Below are positions 31,352 to 40,499 of a stretch of DNA of 64,000 nt, one piece after another; the first letter of the stretch is position 1; each line of letters begins with the position of its first letter. The stretch is from CAWDVK01 sp963805715. GTDB taxonomy: Bacteria > Actinomycetota > Actinomycetes > Streptosporangiales > Streptosporangiaceae. The DNA lies in assembly GCA_963805715.1 (NCBI GenBank), contig CAWDVK010000004.1:372001-436000 (forward strand). Direction: 5' to 3'. The notes under the pieces were generated by a model. It worked only from the letters and a program-made list of their open reading frames with translations. It ran no database searches and was not told the origin of the DNA. Position numbers and translations under genes: made by a program.

Positions 31352-32908
31352 GTGGCGACACCGCGCGACGACGGAGTCATCGACGACGGGGTCATCATCG
31401 TGGGCGCGGGGCCGACGGGGCTGGTACTGGCGGGGGAGCTTGCCCTGGCGGGCGTCCGCTGCCTGGTGCTGGAGCGGCGGGACGGCCCGCGCTCTGACTC
31501 TCGTGCTATCTGCCTGCATGCCAGGAGCATGGAGGTGCTCGAGCTGCGGGGCCTGGCCGAGGTCCTGGCCGCTGCCGGACTGCCGGTGCCGACCTTCCCG
31601 CTGGGGCCGCGCGGAGCCGCCATCTCGTTCAGCCGCCTGGACTCGGATTTTCCCTACCTGCTGGACATCCCGCAGAGCCAGATGGAATGCATCTTCGCCG
31701 CCAGGGCGGTCGAGCTCGGCGCCCGGATCCGGTGGTCATCGCCCGTCACCGGGGTGCGGCAGGACGAGACCGGGGTGACCGTCACGCTGGCTGACGGGGC
31801 GACCGAGCGGGCCGCCTTCGTGGCCGGCTGCGACGGCGTCCGCAGCTTCGTCCGGGAGGCCGCCGGGATGACATTCCCCGGCTTCGCCAATCCCGGCTCG
31901 GTGATCCTGGCCGACCTGCACCTGGACGGCCTGCCCATGACCAGCGCCTACGGCGACCTGTCGCGGCACGGGATGCTGCTGATGTTTCCGTTTCGCGATG
32001 GATCCTGCCGCCTGGTGCTGTACGACTACGCTCGCGGCGGCGTGCCGGTGAGCGAGCCCGTCGGCCTGGACGAGGTGCGCGATAGCCTGCGGCAGATCAC
32101 CGGGCGCGATTTCGGGCTGCGGGACATGTACTGGTCAGGGCGGTACCGCAGCGAGAGCCGCCAGGCTCCGCGGTACCGGATCGGGCGGGTGCTGCTGGCC
32201 GGGGACGCCGCGCACGCCCACTCGCCGGCCGGCGCGCAGGGCCTGAACACCGGCCTGCAGGATGCCGTCAACCTGGGCTGGAAGCTCGGCGCGGAGCTGC
32301 ACGGCTGGGGACCCGGCTGGCTGCTGGACTCCTATCACGACGAGCGGCACCCGGTCGGTGCCGCCGTGCTGGCCCTGACCGGGCGGCAGTTCCGGCTCAA
32401 CACGGCGCGATCCTGGAACAAGCGGCTGCTGCGCTGGGCCGTGCACCGGCTGGTGGTGCCGCTGCCGCCGGTGCAGGACCAGCTTGCGCGCGGCTACTCC
32501 GGAATCTCGATCAGGTACCCGCCGGGCGGTGCTGCCACGGGCGGTGCTGCCCCGGGCGGTGCTGCCCCGGGCGGTGCTGCCACGGGCGGTGCTGCCGCGC
32601 ACCCGATGACCGGCAGGCGGCTGCCGGCCGGGGCCCTGACCTTAGCGGACGGCAGGAGCGCGCGGCTGTACGGGCTGTTCGGCGATGGCCGTTTCGTGCT
32701 GCTGTCCGATGCGGCGACGACGGTGGGCGCGGGACTGCCTGATCACGTCCGGGTGGTCAGCTACCTGGGCCGGACGGGGCGCCGCCTGCCGCTGGCCATG
32801 CTGGTGCGGCCAGACGGATACGTGGCCTGGGCGTCGGACGAGCCGGACCCGGCCGTGTGCGCAGCGTCGGCCCTCGCCGCGGCCGCCACCTGGTGCGGCC
32901 CGCGCTGA
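31352..32908 (+). CDS. FAD-dependent aromatic-type monooxygenase
   Basis: The 518-residue group A flavoprotein hydroxylase has a dinucleotide motif GAGPTGLVLAGELA near residue 18, a DG motif in AGCDGVRSFVREAAG and a GD motif in RVLLAGDAAHAHSPAGAQG. A thioredoxin-like C-terminal domain follows. Family members hydroxylate phenols, rifamycins or polyketides with NAD(P)H. A Gly-Ala linker of five 15-base repeats (GGAAT/P units, 32523-32600) separates the last two domains. The GTG at 31352 has GGGAGGG upstream. Substrate is unknown. A resistance or catabolic role is equally possible. Confidence 0.87.
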   Translation: MATPRDDGVIDDGVIIVGAGPTGLVLAGELALAGVRCLVLERRDGPRSDSRAICLHARSMEVLELRGLAEVLAAAGLPVPTFPLGPRGAAISFSRLDSDFPYLLDIPQSQMECIFAARAVELGARIRWSSPVTGVRQDETGVTVTLADGATERAAFVAGCDGVRSFVREAAGMTFPGFANPGSVILADLHLDGLPMTSAYGDLSRHGMLLMFPFRDGSCRLVLYDYARGGVPVSEPVGLDEVRDSLRQITGRDFGLRDMYWSGRYRSESRQAPRYRIGRVLLAGDAAHAHSPAGAQGLNTGLQDAVNLGWKLGAELHGWGPGWLLDSYHDERHPVGAAVLALTGRQFRLNTARSWNKRLLRWAVHRLVVPLPPVQDQLARGYSGISIRYPPGGAATGGAAPGGAAPGGAATGGAAAHPMTGRRLPAGALTLADGRSARLYGLFGDGRFVLLSDAATTVGAGLPDHVRVVSYLGRTGRRLPLAMLVRPDGYVAWASDEPDPAVCAASALAAAATWCGPR

Positions 32909-33072
32909 CCGCCCTGACGGTGGCAGCGCGGGCGTGTGCCCAGGCGCACGAGAGGTCAGCCCCAGGCCGCCTGCACGACTTTTCTGCGTGTATGCTCGGC
33001 AGCACGTCCAAGCGGCAGGCGGACGGTTTGAGTGGCCAGCTTGACGCTGGTGCGGTACCATAATTGCATTAA

Positions 33073-33147
33073 CGGGACGTGGCCCAGCTTGGTTAAGGCG
33101 CTGGTCTGGGGGACCAGAGAGCGCGGGTTCAAATCCCGCCGTCCCGA
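33073..33147 (+). tRNA. tRNA-Pro (GGG anticodon)
   Basis: The 75-base cloverleaf has acceptor CGGGACG pairing with CGTCCCG, then discriminator A. The anticodon arm is CTGGT-CTGGGGG-ACCAG, so the anticodon is GGG at the 34-36 position. The T arm GCGGG-TTCAAAT-CCCGC is canonical. CCA is not encoded (ACT follows). It reads Pro CCC/CCU codons. Confidence 0.95.
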
Positions 33148-33193
33148 CTGAATTAATGGCCAGCAGAATCGATCTGGCGGCCATTTGGTCAGA

Positions 33194-33227
33194 GGTTTCT
33201 GCTACCGTCTGAGCTATGGCAGAAACC
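33194..33227 (+). terminator. Inverted repeat after tRNA-Pro
   Basis: Arms GGTTTCTGC (33194-33202) and GCAGAAACC (33219-33227) with a 16-base loop lie 46 bases past the tRNA. CATCTCCAAAAAA follows. It could terminate the tRNA transcript or be part of the inserted endonuclease region. Its GC content is clearly lower than the surroundings. Confidence 0.45.
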
Positions 33228-33303
33228 CATCTCCAAAAAACGCATTTGGACTGATTCGCGGTTAACTTCCGCAGTGGCGGTATCTCACTCGTGGCGTGGC
33301 GTC

Positions 33304-33972
33304 ATGCGCGAGCTCCGGCTGTGTCCCACATCCGCTGGGGCCATTCGTGCTGTCAAGCGCCACGCCGTACGCCTCGATCTCGATACCTCGCACTTTACCG
33401 GTCAGCGGCGCTGGTCGGACGCCCAGCTCAGGCGGGGGCCGTAGCCAGATCCTATTCCTGGCGCGAGCTGCTGGCGGAGCTCGGGCTCGCTGGCCGCAAC
33501 GCAGATGAGCGGACTCGGGTCAAGGCGCACGCTATGCGGCGCGGCCTCGACCTCAGCCACCTTCAGGAGCCTAAGGCGGCTGGCACCGCGGTGGTTTTGA
33601 CGCCCGACGTAAAGTGGCTCAGGGATGCCGGAGCCGCTATTGCGGCAACCTGGTTCCTGATTCGCGGATGTAATGCATCGATACCGATCTGTTGGTCTCC
33701 ATGCCGGAGGGAGTTAAGCGAGTTCAGGTTAAGACCACGACTTATAGTAAGAACGGCTGGGAAGTTCAAGTGGGCAGGCGGCCTTATTCGGAGGGGAACC
33801 GAGGCGCACTACTTCCCTACGACCCCGACGCGCTGGTTTTTTTTCTTCATCATCGACGGCGACCTCACCATGTATCTATCTCATACCCAGTCGGGTTCTC
33901 GCCGGGCGCGTGCAGATCCTCTTGCGCACCTACTCCCAGTTCATCGTCGGTAATATTGATGGCGTTATGAAG
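33304..33972 (+). pseudogene. Decayed PD-(D/E)XK endonuclease (group I intron-associated type)
   Basis: A single ancestral protein can be followed through five segments in three frames. From 33304: AIRAVKRHAVRLDLDTSHF. From about 33440: SYSWRELLAELGL and MRRGLDLSHLQ. From about 33680: DLLVSMPEGVKRVQVKTTTY, which includes the QVK nuclease core. Near 33842: FFFIIDGDLTMYL. From about 33890: VQILLRTYSQFIVGNIDG. Repeated HTH-like DTSHF units followed by an RVQVKT nuclease domain match the group I intron-associated PD-(D/E)XK endonucleases. At least four frameshifts make it non-functional. GC is lower than neighbours, suggesting acquisition beside the tRNA gene. Confidence 0.72.
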
Positions 33973-34091
33973 TGTCCCATTCCGGCCTCCTGGCAACAGG
34001 ACGTGCCAACTCCCCCACTTTCAATCGGATTTTCGACAGCGGCGCGGACCTGCCGGGCAGTTCCGCGCCGCTATCTGGGAGCCTTGGGGGC

Positions 34092-35846
34092 GTGAATGAG
34101 CGCCTCGCGGCACTGCTGCCGTTCCCCCAGGTAGTGCGTCCCCGGCCCGGCTGGTTCGCGATCGGCCCTGATGTCGGCATCGTCGCAGGCCCTGGCGGTG
34201 CGGAGGCCGCAGCGGCGTTCCGGCGTGTGCTGGGCTGGCTGCCCTGGCCAGAGGGCTCCGGCCGGTCCGGCGGACCGATCACCGTTGACCTGGCGCGCGA
34301 GCTGCCAGCTGAGGCGTACCGGCTCTGGATCGGGCCGGATGTGGTCCGGATCACTGCCGGGGGTGCGGCCGGTGCGTTCTACGCGGCCCAGACGCTGCGC
34401 CAGCTGCTGCCCGACGAGGCCTGGCGGGCCGCGCCGGTGCCAGGACCGGCCTGGAACCTGCCATGCGCGGAGATCGAGGACGCGCCCGCGCTGGCCTGGC
34501 GGGGCGCGCATCTGGACGTGGCCCGGCACTTCTTCCCGAAGCGGACCGTGCTGGCGCTGATCGACGCGCTGGCGGCCATGAAGGTCAATCGCCTGCACCT
34601 GCATCTCACCGACGACCAGGGCTGGCGGATCGAGAGCCGCCGGTACCCGGCCCTGCACGAGACCGGCTCGCACCGGCCGCGGAGCCGGACCAGCCTCGGC
34701 GGCGAGCAGCCGCCGGCCTACGACGACATTCCGCATGGCGGCTACTACACGCTGGCCGACCTGGCGGAGATCTCCGCCTGCGCCGCGCAGCGGATGATGA
34801 CCCTCGTCCCGGAAGTGGAAGTGCCCGGCCACGCGACAGCGCTGCTGGCCGCCATGCCGCAGCTCGGCTCGGGCACGCCGCCGCCGGGCGGGTACCAGGT
34901 CAGCGCCGACTGGGGGATCTTCCCGAACCTGATGTCCCCGCTGCCGCCGACACGAGACTTCCTGGCCGAGATCTTCGCCGAGCTCCTCGGTGCCATACCG
35001 GGTGCCGGCGGCGGCGGCAGGTACGTGCACATCGGCGGCGACGAATGCGTCCTGGACTCCTGGCGGGATGACCCGCGGATCGAGGCGTACTGGCGGCAGC
35101 GCGGCCTGTCCGGCCCTGCTGGCCTGCACGCCTGCTTCCTGCGGGACGTGGCTGACCTGCTGGCCGACGACTTCGGCGCCAGGGCGCTGGTGTGGGACGA
35201 GGGATTCGCCAGTGCCGCGAGCGGATCCGGCACGCCGGCCGCGCCGGGCATCGCCGGCCCCGCCGCGGCGGCCGGGCAGCTCCGGCCGGACACGATCGTG
35301 ATGGCCTGGCGGGGGACGGGCATCGCGTGCCGGGCGGCCGGAGCCGGTCACGACGTCATCGCAGCACCGGTGCTGCCCACTTACTTCGACTACAGCCAGG
35401 CCGACGACGAGAGCGAGCCGGCCGCGATCGGCGGGCCGATCCGGGTGCAGGACGTGGCGGCGTTCGAGCCGGTGCCCGCCGACTGGCCAGACTCTGCACG
35501 CCGGCACCTCATCGGCACCCAGTTCCAGGTCTGGACCGAGTACATCCCCGATGCCCGCGCGCTCGAGTACATGATCTTTCCCAGGGCCTGCGCGCTGGCC
35601 GAGGTGGCCTGGGCGGGCAGGCCGTCTCCCTGGCAGGACGATGCGCGCGGATCCCGCCCGCCGCTGCGGCCGCGGCTGGCCAGTCACCTGGGACGGCTTG
35701 CAGCGGCCGGGATCGAGTACCGGCCGCTGGACGGGCCCTGGCCCTGGCAGCGCGGCGGGACAGGACCGCGGCGGCACCGGGGCGGTTACCGGGTGCAGGA
35801 CGTCGCGGTCCGTCTCGGCAACCTCGCGGCCGGCGCGGGTGACTAG
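34092..35846 (+). CDS. Beta-N-acetylhexosaminidase, GH20
   Basis: The 584-residue glycoside hydrolase family 20 enzyme has an N-terminal GH20b domain. In the catalytic barrel, the Asp-Glu pair is Asp317-Glu318 in HIGGDE. Substrate motifs include RGAHLDVARHF, HLHLTDDQGWRIE and EVEVPGHATALL. It removes terminal GlcNAc or GalNAc from chitin fragments or muropeptides. No signal peptide is seen after the GTG at 34092, so it is probably intracellular. An in-frame start at 33972 would add 40 residues without similarity. Confidence 0.9.
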   Translation: MNERLAALLPFPQVVRPRPGWFAIGPDVGIVAGPGGAEAAAAFRRVLGWLPWPEGSGRSGGPITVDLARELPAEAYRLWIGPDVVRITAGGAAGAFYAAQTLRQLLPDEAWRAAPVPGPAWNLPCAEIEDAPALAWRGAHLDVARHFFPKRTVLALIDALAAMKVNRLHLHLTDDQGWRIESRRYPALHETGSHRPRSRTSLGGEQPPAYDDIPHGGYYTLADLAEISACAAQRMMTLVPEVEVPGHATALLAAMPQLGSGTPPPGGYQVSADWGIFPNLMSPLPPTRDFLAEIFAELLGAIPGAGGGGRYVHIGGDECVLDSWRDDPRIEAYWRQRGLSGPAGLHACFLRDVADLLADDFGARALVWDEGFASAASGSGTPAAPGIAGPAAAAGQLRPDTIVMAWRGTGIACRAAGAGHDVIAAPVLPTYFDYSQADDESEPAAIGGPIRVQDVAAFEPVPADWPDSARRHLIGTQFQVWTEYIPDARALEYMIFPRACALAEVAWAGRPSPWQDDARGSRPPLRPRLASHLGRLAAAGIEYRPLDGPWPWQRGGTGPRRHRGGYRVQDVAVRLGNLAAGAGD

Positions 35847-36010
35847 GTGGTCCGCGGCCGCCGCGCAGCACGTCCGGCCGGGGTGCCGCGGCCTGCCAGG
35901 ATGGTTTGACCAGGACCGGTCCTGCGCCTAAGTTGGGCCGACTGGCCGGTATCCGGCCAGCTGGCCCCATCACGGGCCAGCGGCCCGGATCAGCACGGGA
36001 GCAGACGAGC

Positions 36011-36631
36011 ATGACGCCGACGGCGCGGCACACTGCCAGCGCCGCTGGCCGGGACGCGGCGAGCCCGGTGCGGGAACGGCTGCTGTCCGTCGCCACCCGC
36101 CTCTTCGCGCAGAACGGCTTCGAGGCCACATCGGTGCAGCAGGTCGTCGAGGCCGCGGGCGTGACCAAGGGAGCCTTGTACCACTACTACGACTCCAAGG
36201 ACGACCTGCTGTATGAGGTTTACCACCGGCTGCTGACCATGCAGCGGGCCAGGCTGGACGAGATCGCGAGCGGCCCCGGCGGCCCGGCCGAGCGGCTCGA
36301 GGCGGCCGCGGCTGACGTGCTGCGCACCACCTTCGAGAACATGGACGACATGATCGTCTTCTTCCGCTCGCTGCACCTGCTGCCCGCGGCCAGGCAGGCC
36401 CTGATCCGGACGGAGCGGCGGAGTTACCACAAGCGGTTCCGCCAGCTGGTCGATGAGGGCATCGCCGCGGGGGCGTTCCGCGCTGACGTGCCGGCGGACA
36501 TCGTCGTGCAGTATTTCCTCAGCGCCATCAATCAGCTCGGCACCTGGTACCGGCCCGATGGCCCGCTCAGCCCCGACCAGATCGGCCGGTACTTCACCGG
36601 CCTGCTGATGACCGGCCTGCAGGGCAGCTGA
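36011..36631 (+). CDS. TetR family regulator
   Basis: The 206-residue protein has an N-terminal HTH at residues 22-66 (LLSVATRLFAQNGFEATSVQ, GALYHYYDSKDDLLYEV). A TetR_C ligand domain follows, with FFRSLHLLPAARQALI and a C-terminal helix LINQLGTWYRPDGPLSPDQI-like. It resembles regulators of lipid or steroid catabolism, but the ligand cannot be assigned. The ATG at 36011 is chosen over the in-frame 35906 start. No palindromic operator was recognised. Confidence 0.86.
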   Translation: MTPTARHTASAAGRDAASPVRERLLSVATRLFAQNGFEATSVQQVVEAAGVTKGALYHYYDSKDDLLYEVYHRLLTMQRARLDEIASGPGGPAERLEAAAADVLRTTFENMDDMIVFFRSLHLLPAARQALIRTERRSYHKRFRQLVDEGIAAGAFRADVPADIVVQYFLSAINQLGTWYRPDGPLSPDQIGRYFTGLLMTGLQGS

Positions 36632-36664
36632 GCCCCGGCCGCGGGCTCGCGGGCCCGGTTCACG

Positions 36665-38110
36665 TCACCAGCAGGCGGGATGACGCCACGCCCAGGGCCT
36701 GGCCGCCTCCAGCTGGGCGCTCAGCGCGATCAGCGCCGCCTCACCGGCGGGCCGCCCGGCCAGCGAGACGCCGATCGGCACGCCGTCGCCGGTCCAGTGC
36801 AGCGGCAGGCTCACGGCCGGCTGCCCGGTCATGTTGTACATCGGCGTGAACGGGGTGAAGACGCCCTGGCGGCGCAGGTTGTCCAGCGGCTCGCCGTCCT
36901 CGCTGAAGTACCCCACCGGCTGCGGCGGCAGGCCGAGCGTGGGGGTCAGCACCGCGTCATAGCCGGCCGTGGCCACGATGGACCGGCGGGCCGCGACCTG
37001 CATGCCGGTCACCGCCGCGGCGTAGGCGGCGCCGCTGATGGTCCGGCCGTGCTCGCGCCACGCCCTGGTGACCGGCCGCAGCTGCATCTCCTGGTCCGGC
37101 CCGACCTGCGTGTCCAGTGACTTCACCCCCCAGATGGTGGCGAAGTAGCCGGGCATCTCCGGCCCGAACGGCAGCTCGATGTCCTCGACCTCGTGCCCGA
37201 GCGAGGCCAGCAGCTGCGACGCGTCCTCCCAGGCGGCGATGCAGGCCGGGTCGGCGGCCGTCCCGTTGGCCGCCGCCCGGTAGCGGCCGATCCGCAGCCG
37301 GCCGGGCGCCTGGCCAGCGTGGCCCTGGTCGGCCCAGCCCAGGAAGGTCTGCCCGGCCGGCAGCGGAGGCGCCCAGTACGGGTCACCGGGCATCGAAACG
37401 GCTATCGCGTCGAGCATCGCGGCAGCGTCGCGGACTGTCCTGGCCAGCGGGCCCTGGATCGACAGGCCCGGAGAGTCGCCGTCCGCCGGGCCGCTGCTCA
37501 CCCGGCCGCGGGAGGGCTTCAGGCCGACCAGGCCGCACACGCTGGCCGGGATCCGCACCGAGCCGCCGCCGTCGCTGCCGTGCGCGAACGGGACCAGCCC
37601 GGCCGCCACCGCGGCCGCCGAGCCGCCGCTGGAACCGCCTGCGGAGCAGCGCGGATCCCACGGCGACCGGGTCGGCCCGGTGAGGTCGTTGTCGGTGTAG
37701 CAGCAGGTGCCGAACTCCGGCGTGCTGGTCTTGCCCAGGCTGACCGTGCCGGCCGCCCGGAGCAGGGTGACCGAGTGAGCATCGGTGTCCGGCACGTGAC
37801 TGGCGAAGGCGCGGGAGCCGTACGTCGTCCGGATCCCCGCCGTCGCGGTCAGGTCCTTGATGGCGACCGGCACGCCGAGGAGCGGGGGCAGGCCATCGGG
37901 GCCGTTCCGGAGGCGGGCGGCTGCCGCCTGCGCGTGCGCCTTCGCCCGGGCTAGGGCCAGCTCGGGCGTCACCGTGATGAAGGCGCCCAGCGACGGGTTG
38001 AGCCTGCTGATCCGGGCCAGGTAATGCTCGGCCAGCTCGGCAGGGCTCAGCTCGCCGCGGCGGATGGCGGCGGCCTGCTCCAGCGCAGTCAGATCGTGCG
38101 GCTCGGTCAT
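36665..38110 (-). CDS. Amidase, amidase-signature family
   Basis: The 481-residue enzyme has the complete Ser-cisSer-Lys triad: Lys85 (PVAIKDL), Ser160 (GGSSGGSAAAVAAG) and Ser184 (DGGGSVRIPAS). It hydrolyses amide bonds of aryl or aliphatic amides. It is distinct from GatA, which would sit with gatB/C. The ATG at 38110 is clear. It is convergent with the TetR gene. The substrate is unknown. Confidence 0.9.
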   Translation of the reverse strand: MTEPHDLTALEQAAAIRRGELSPAELAEHYLARISRLNPSLGAFITVTPELALARAKAHAQAAAARLRNGPDGLPPLLGVPVAIKDLTATAGIRTTYGSRAFASHVPDTDAHSVTLLRAAGTVSLGKTSTPEFGTCCYTDNDLTGPTRSPWDPRCSAGGSSGGSAAAVAAGLVPFAHGSDGGGSVRIPASVCGLVGLKPSRGRVSSGPADGDSPGLSIQGPLARTVRDAAAMLDAIAVSMPGDPYWAPPLPAGQTFLGWADQGHAGQAPGRLRIGRYRAAANGTAADPACIAAWEDASQLLASLGHEVEDIELPFGPEMPGYFATIWGVKSLDTQVGPDQEMQLRPVTRAWREHGRTISGAAYAAAVTGMQVAARRSIVATAGYDAVLTPTLGLPPQPVGYFSEDGEPLDNLRRQGVFTPFTPMYNMTGQPAVSLPLHWTGDGVPIGVSLAGRPAGEAALIALSAQLEAARPWAWRHPACW

Positions 38111-38422
38111 CTCCCGAGTCTAGCCAAACCGACCGGTCGGTACAGAAATCCCTGATTCATGCCAGAACGCAACCCTCGTCCCCGTCTCGTCCGCGCCGGC
38201 AGCCAGTCGTCCGCCCGCCTTGCCCGGCGGGCCGGGCGTGTCCGGGCCCTGCTTGCCTGCGGCATGACCAGCCGGGGGGTCATCATGGGGGGGTGGCGAT
38301 GGCGGGACGGCACTCGGCGGCGACCCCGTTCGTTGGCGGTTCACGATGGTGACGTCGCCGCCGCTGGCCGTGGGCCCGCCGGCCGCGGAGTCCGGAACTG
38401 GCGTAACGGAGCGGATGTAACG

Positions 38423-39265
38423 GTGCGGGAATCATCGGGGGACGTGGCGCCGGGAGATACCACCCCGGGCAGGCCGGCCGCGTACTGGCCGCAGCCGCAG
38501 CCCTGGGAACCGGGCTGGCGAGGGCCCGCGCGCCGATGGCGGCGCCGGCTGCTGCGCCTGACCGGGCTGTGCCTGGTGATCGTGCTGATCGGGCTGGCTG
38601 CCTTCGGCGTGCTGCTGCTCGTCACGCCGTCGGTCTCCGGTGCCTGGCAGCTGGCGAGGTCGGAGGCCGTCAGCCACCATTCGGTGTTCCCCGGCCCGGC
38701 CGTGCCGCCGCGTTTCGCCACCTCGCTGGAGGCAACCGAGGACCACAGGTTCAGCGAGGAGCCGGGCGTCGACCCGATCGCCGTCTTGCGGGTGATCGAG
38801 GGGAAGATCACCGGGAAGGGTGACCAGGGCGGTGCCACGCTGTACCAGCAGCTGGCCAAGATGCTGTACACGCCCGGTCGCGCCGGGCTGCGGGTGGAGG
38901 CCGAGCAGGTGGCGCTGGCGGTCAAGCTCAAGTTCACGTACTCAGGGCCGCAGGTAGTCCGCATGTATGCCGATGTGGCCTATTTCGGCAACGGCTTCTA
39001 CGGCCTGAAGGCTGCGAGCTGCGGCTACTTCGGGGTGCCGCCAGCCGGGCTGTCCTGGCCGCAGGCGGCCCTGCTGGCCGGCCTGGTGCAGGCTCCGTCC
39101 CTGGATGACCCGCTGCTGTATCCGGCTCAGGCGCGGATCCGGGAGGAGCACGTCATCGGCAGGCTGGTGGCGATCGGCGCGCTGACCCAGGCGCAGGCCA
39201 GCGCCGCGCTGCAGACCCCGGTGTCAGGCCTCGTCGCTGGCGGCGGCCAGGGGTGCGCGGCTTAG
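38423..39265 (+). CDS. Monofunctional GT51 transglycosylase-like membrane protein
   Basis: The approximately 280-residue protein has a Pro/Trp-rich cytoplasmic tail, one transmembrane helix (LTGLCLVIVLIGLAAFGVLL) and a GT51 glycosyltransferase domain. That domain has catalytic Glu in EATEDHRFSEEPG, the GGATLYQQLAKMLY equivalent of GGSTITQQ and a second Glu-region AEQVALAVKLK. No penicillin-binding domain follows, so it is MtgA-like, polymerising lipid II or a related glycan. The GTG at 38423 is one of several possible starts. The frame is open back to 38159. Confidence 0.8.
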   Translation: MRESSGDVAPGDTTPGRPAAYWPQPQPWEPGWRGPARRWRRRLLRLTGLCLVIVLIGLAAFGVLLLVTPSVSGAWQLARSEAVSHHSVFPGPAVPPRFATSLEATEDHRFSEEPGVDPIAVLRVIEGKITGKGDQGGATLYQQLAKMLYTPGRAGLRVEAEQVALAVKLKFTYSGPQVVRMYADVAYFGNGFYGLKAASCGYFGVPPAGLSWPQAALLAGLVQAPSLDDPLLYPAQARIREEHVIGRLVAIGALTQAQASAALQTPVSGLVAGGGQGCAA

Positions 39266-39541
39266 CTGGCCGGGCATTCCTGCCGGGACCGTCATTGCCG
39301 CGCGGGCGCGCCCGCGCGGCCGGGCGTGCCGGGGCCCGGTCCGCCGGCCCGGCAGGTCCGTCCCGGCCGGCTCTCGCCACACCCACTTGCGGTAGGACCA
39401 GAACCGGAACAGCGTTCCCAGGCCGGTGCCGACGATGACAGCAGCCAGGTAAGACGCCCGGCCGGTGAAGCCGAGCAGGTCGTCGGCCAGCCATACGCAT
39501 GCGGCCTGGATCAGCAGCCCGATGCCGTTCAGGACTGTTCC
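39265..39541 (-). pseudogene. Partial GtrA duplicate in frame after the intact gtrA stop
   Basis: Immediately after the TAG of the gtrA gene (39542-39544) the same frame continues as VLNGIGLLIQAACVWLADDL, then LAAVIVGTGLGTLFRFWSYRKWVW. This aligns with the second half of GtrA (VLNGIGLLIQLACLGF and GIVLGTLFRFWSYRRFVW). The N-terminal half is absent. Divergence of about a third of residues means an old partial tandem copy or a lost neighbouring paralogue. Expression by read-through is conceivable but not indicated. Confidence 0.75.
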
Positions 39542-40198
39542 CTAACGGAACGGCCGAGCCTGGTCGGGGAGTGTCGTGTCGGCCTGCGGCCGCGATGGCT
39601 GGGCGGGCAGCGGCTGGGCCTGAAGCGGCTGGGCTGGTAGTGACTGAGACGAGGGCTGGGCCTGCGGGGAGTCGGCCAGCCCGGCGGGCGCACTCGGCGT
39701 CATGGCCGGCTCCAGCAGCTCAGCCTGGGGACCGACGGCCTCGGGAAGGACCCCCGCCGTGGCGTCACGACGCTCCACCCAGACGAACCTGCGGTAGGAC
39801 CAGAAGCGGAACAGGGTCCCGAGCACGATGCCGATCAGGAGGGCGACGTTGGACGAGAACTTGTCCGTGAGGCCCAGCGCGTAGTTGGTGAACCCGAGGC
39901 AGGCCAGCTGAATCAGCAGGCCGATCCCGTTCAGAACGAAGAAAAGGATGGTCTCGCGATGGATGGCCGTCCGCTCGCGGTGCCGGAATGTCCAGTACCT
40001 GCTGCCGAGGAACGTCACGATGGTCGCCGCGACGGTGGCGATCACGTTGGCCTTCAGCCAGCCCAGCTGGAACTGGGCGCGCAGCAGGTTGGTGCCGCCA
40101 TCGGTCACCAGGAACCCGATCAGCCCGACGACGCCGAACTTGGCGCCTTCATGGATCAGCTGCCTGAATCGCAGGTAAAGATCGCGCAACATGCCCAC
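39542..40198 (-). CDS. GtrA family membrane protein
   Basis: The 218-residue protein has four transmembrane helices typical of GtrA/DPMS flippase-like proteins (FGVVGLIGFLVTDGGTNLL, ANVIATVAATIVTFLGSRYW, NGIGLLIQLACLGF, VALLIGIVLGTLFRFWSYR). Members help move polyprenyl-linked sugars across the membrane for cell-wall or LPS decoration. The tail after residue 165 is Pro/Gln/Leu-rich and repetitive. The GTG at 40198 has AAGGAAGG 9 bases upstream. An ATG 6 bases later is also possible. Confidence 0.85.
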   Translation of the reverse strand: MGMLRDLYLRFRQLIHEGAKFGVVGLIGFLVTDGGTNLLRAQFQLGWLKANVIATVAATIVTFLGSRYWTFRHRERTAIHRETILFFVLNGIGLLIQLACLGFTNYALGLTDKFSSNVALLIGIVLGTLFRFWSYRRFVWVERRDATAGVLPEAVGPQAELLEPAMTPSAPAGLADSPQAQPSSQSLPAQPLQAQPLPAQPSRPQADTTLPDQARPFR

Positions 40199-40499
40199 TC
40201 GGGCGACCTTCCTTCTCGGATTCGCCGGGTCAGTGCCGTGCCGTAGAGCCGTTCAACCCCTGCTACTCAGCGGAACTGGGCAGCCTCGCGCCGTGATCTC
40301 GTGGCTCCGGACCCGCCACGGCAGCCTCTGCAGAGGGTACCGCTAGTCCAGCAGCCATATGGCCGGGAGCCCGGTCAAGGCGGGCATGCTTTCGCTGGCA
40401 TCCCGCGCTGCCCGCCAGCATCTTCTGTACCCGATCTTCTGTACCCGCTAGCCAGAAACTCATTCGATACCTCAGCGCACGCCGAGTACCCTCGCGGGA
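40199..40499. other. Intergenic region between gtrA and the ABC exporter
   Basis: This 301-base divergent promoter region contains a duplicated ATCTTCTGTACCCG element (about 40420-40450) and an AT-richer patch. No gene is recognised. Minus-strand ORFs here are composition artefacts. Confidence 0.4.

Noticed and set aside
33073..33290. tRNA-Pro as attachment site of an integrated element
   Set aside because: No repeat of the tRNA 3' end and no integrase were found nearby. Only the decayed endonuclease follows.
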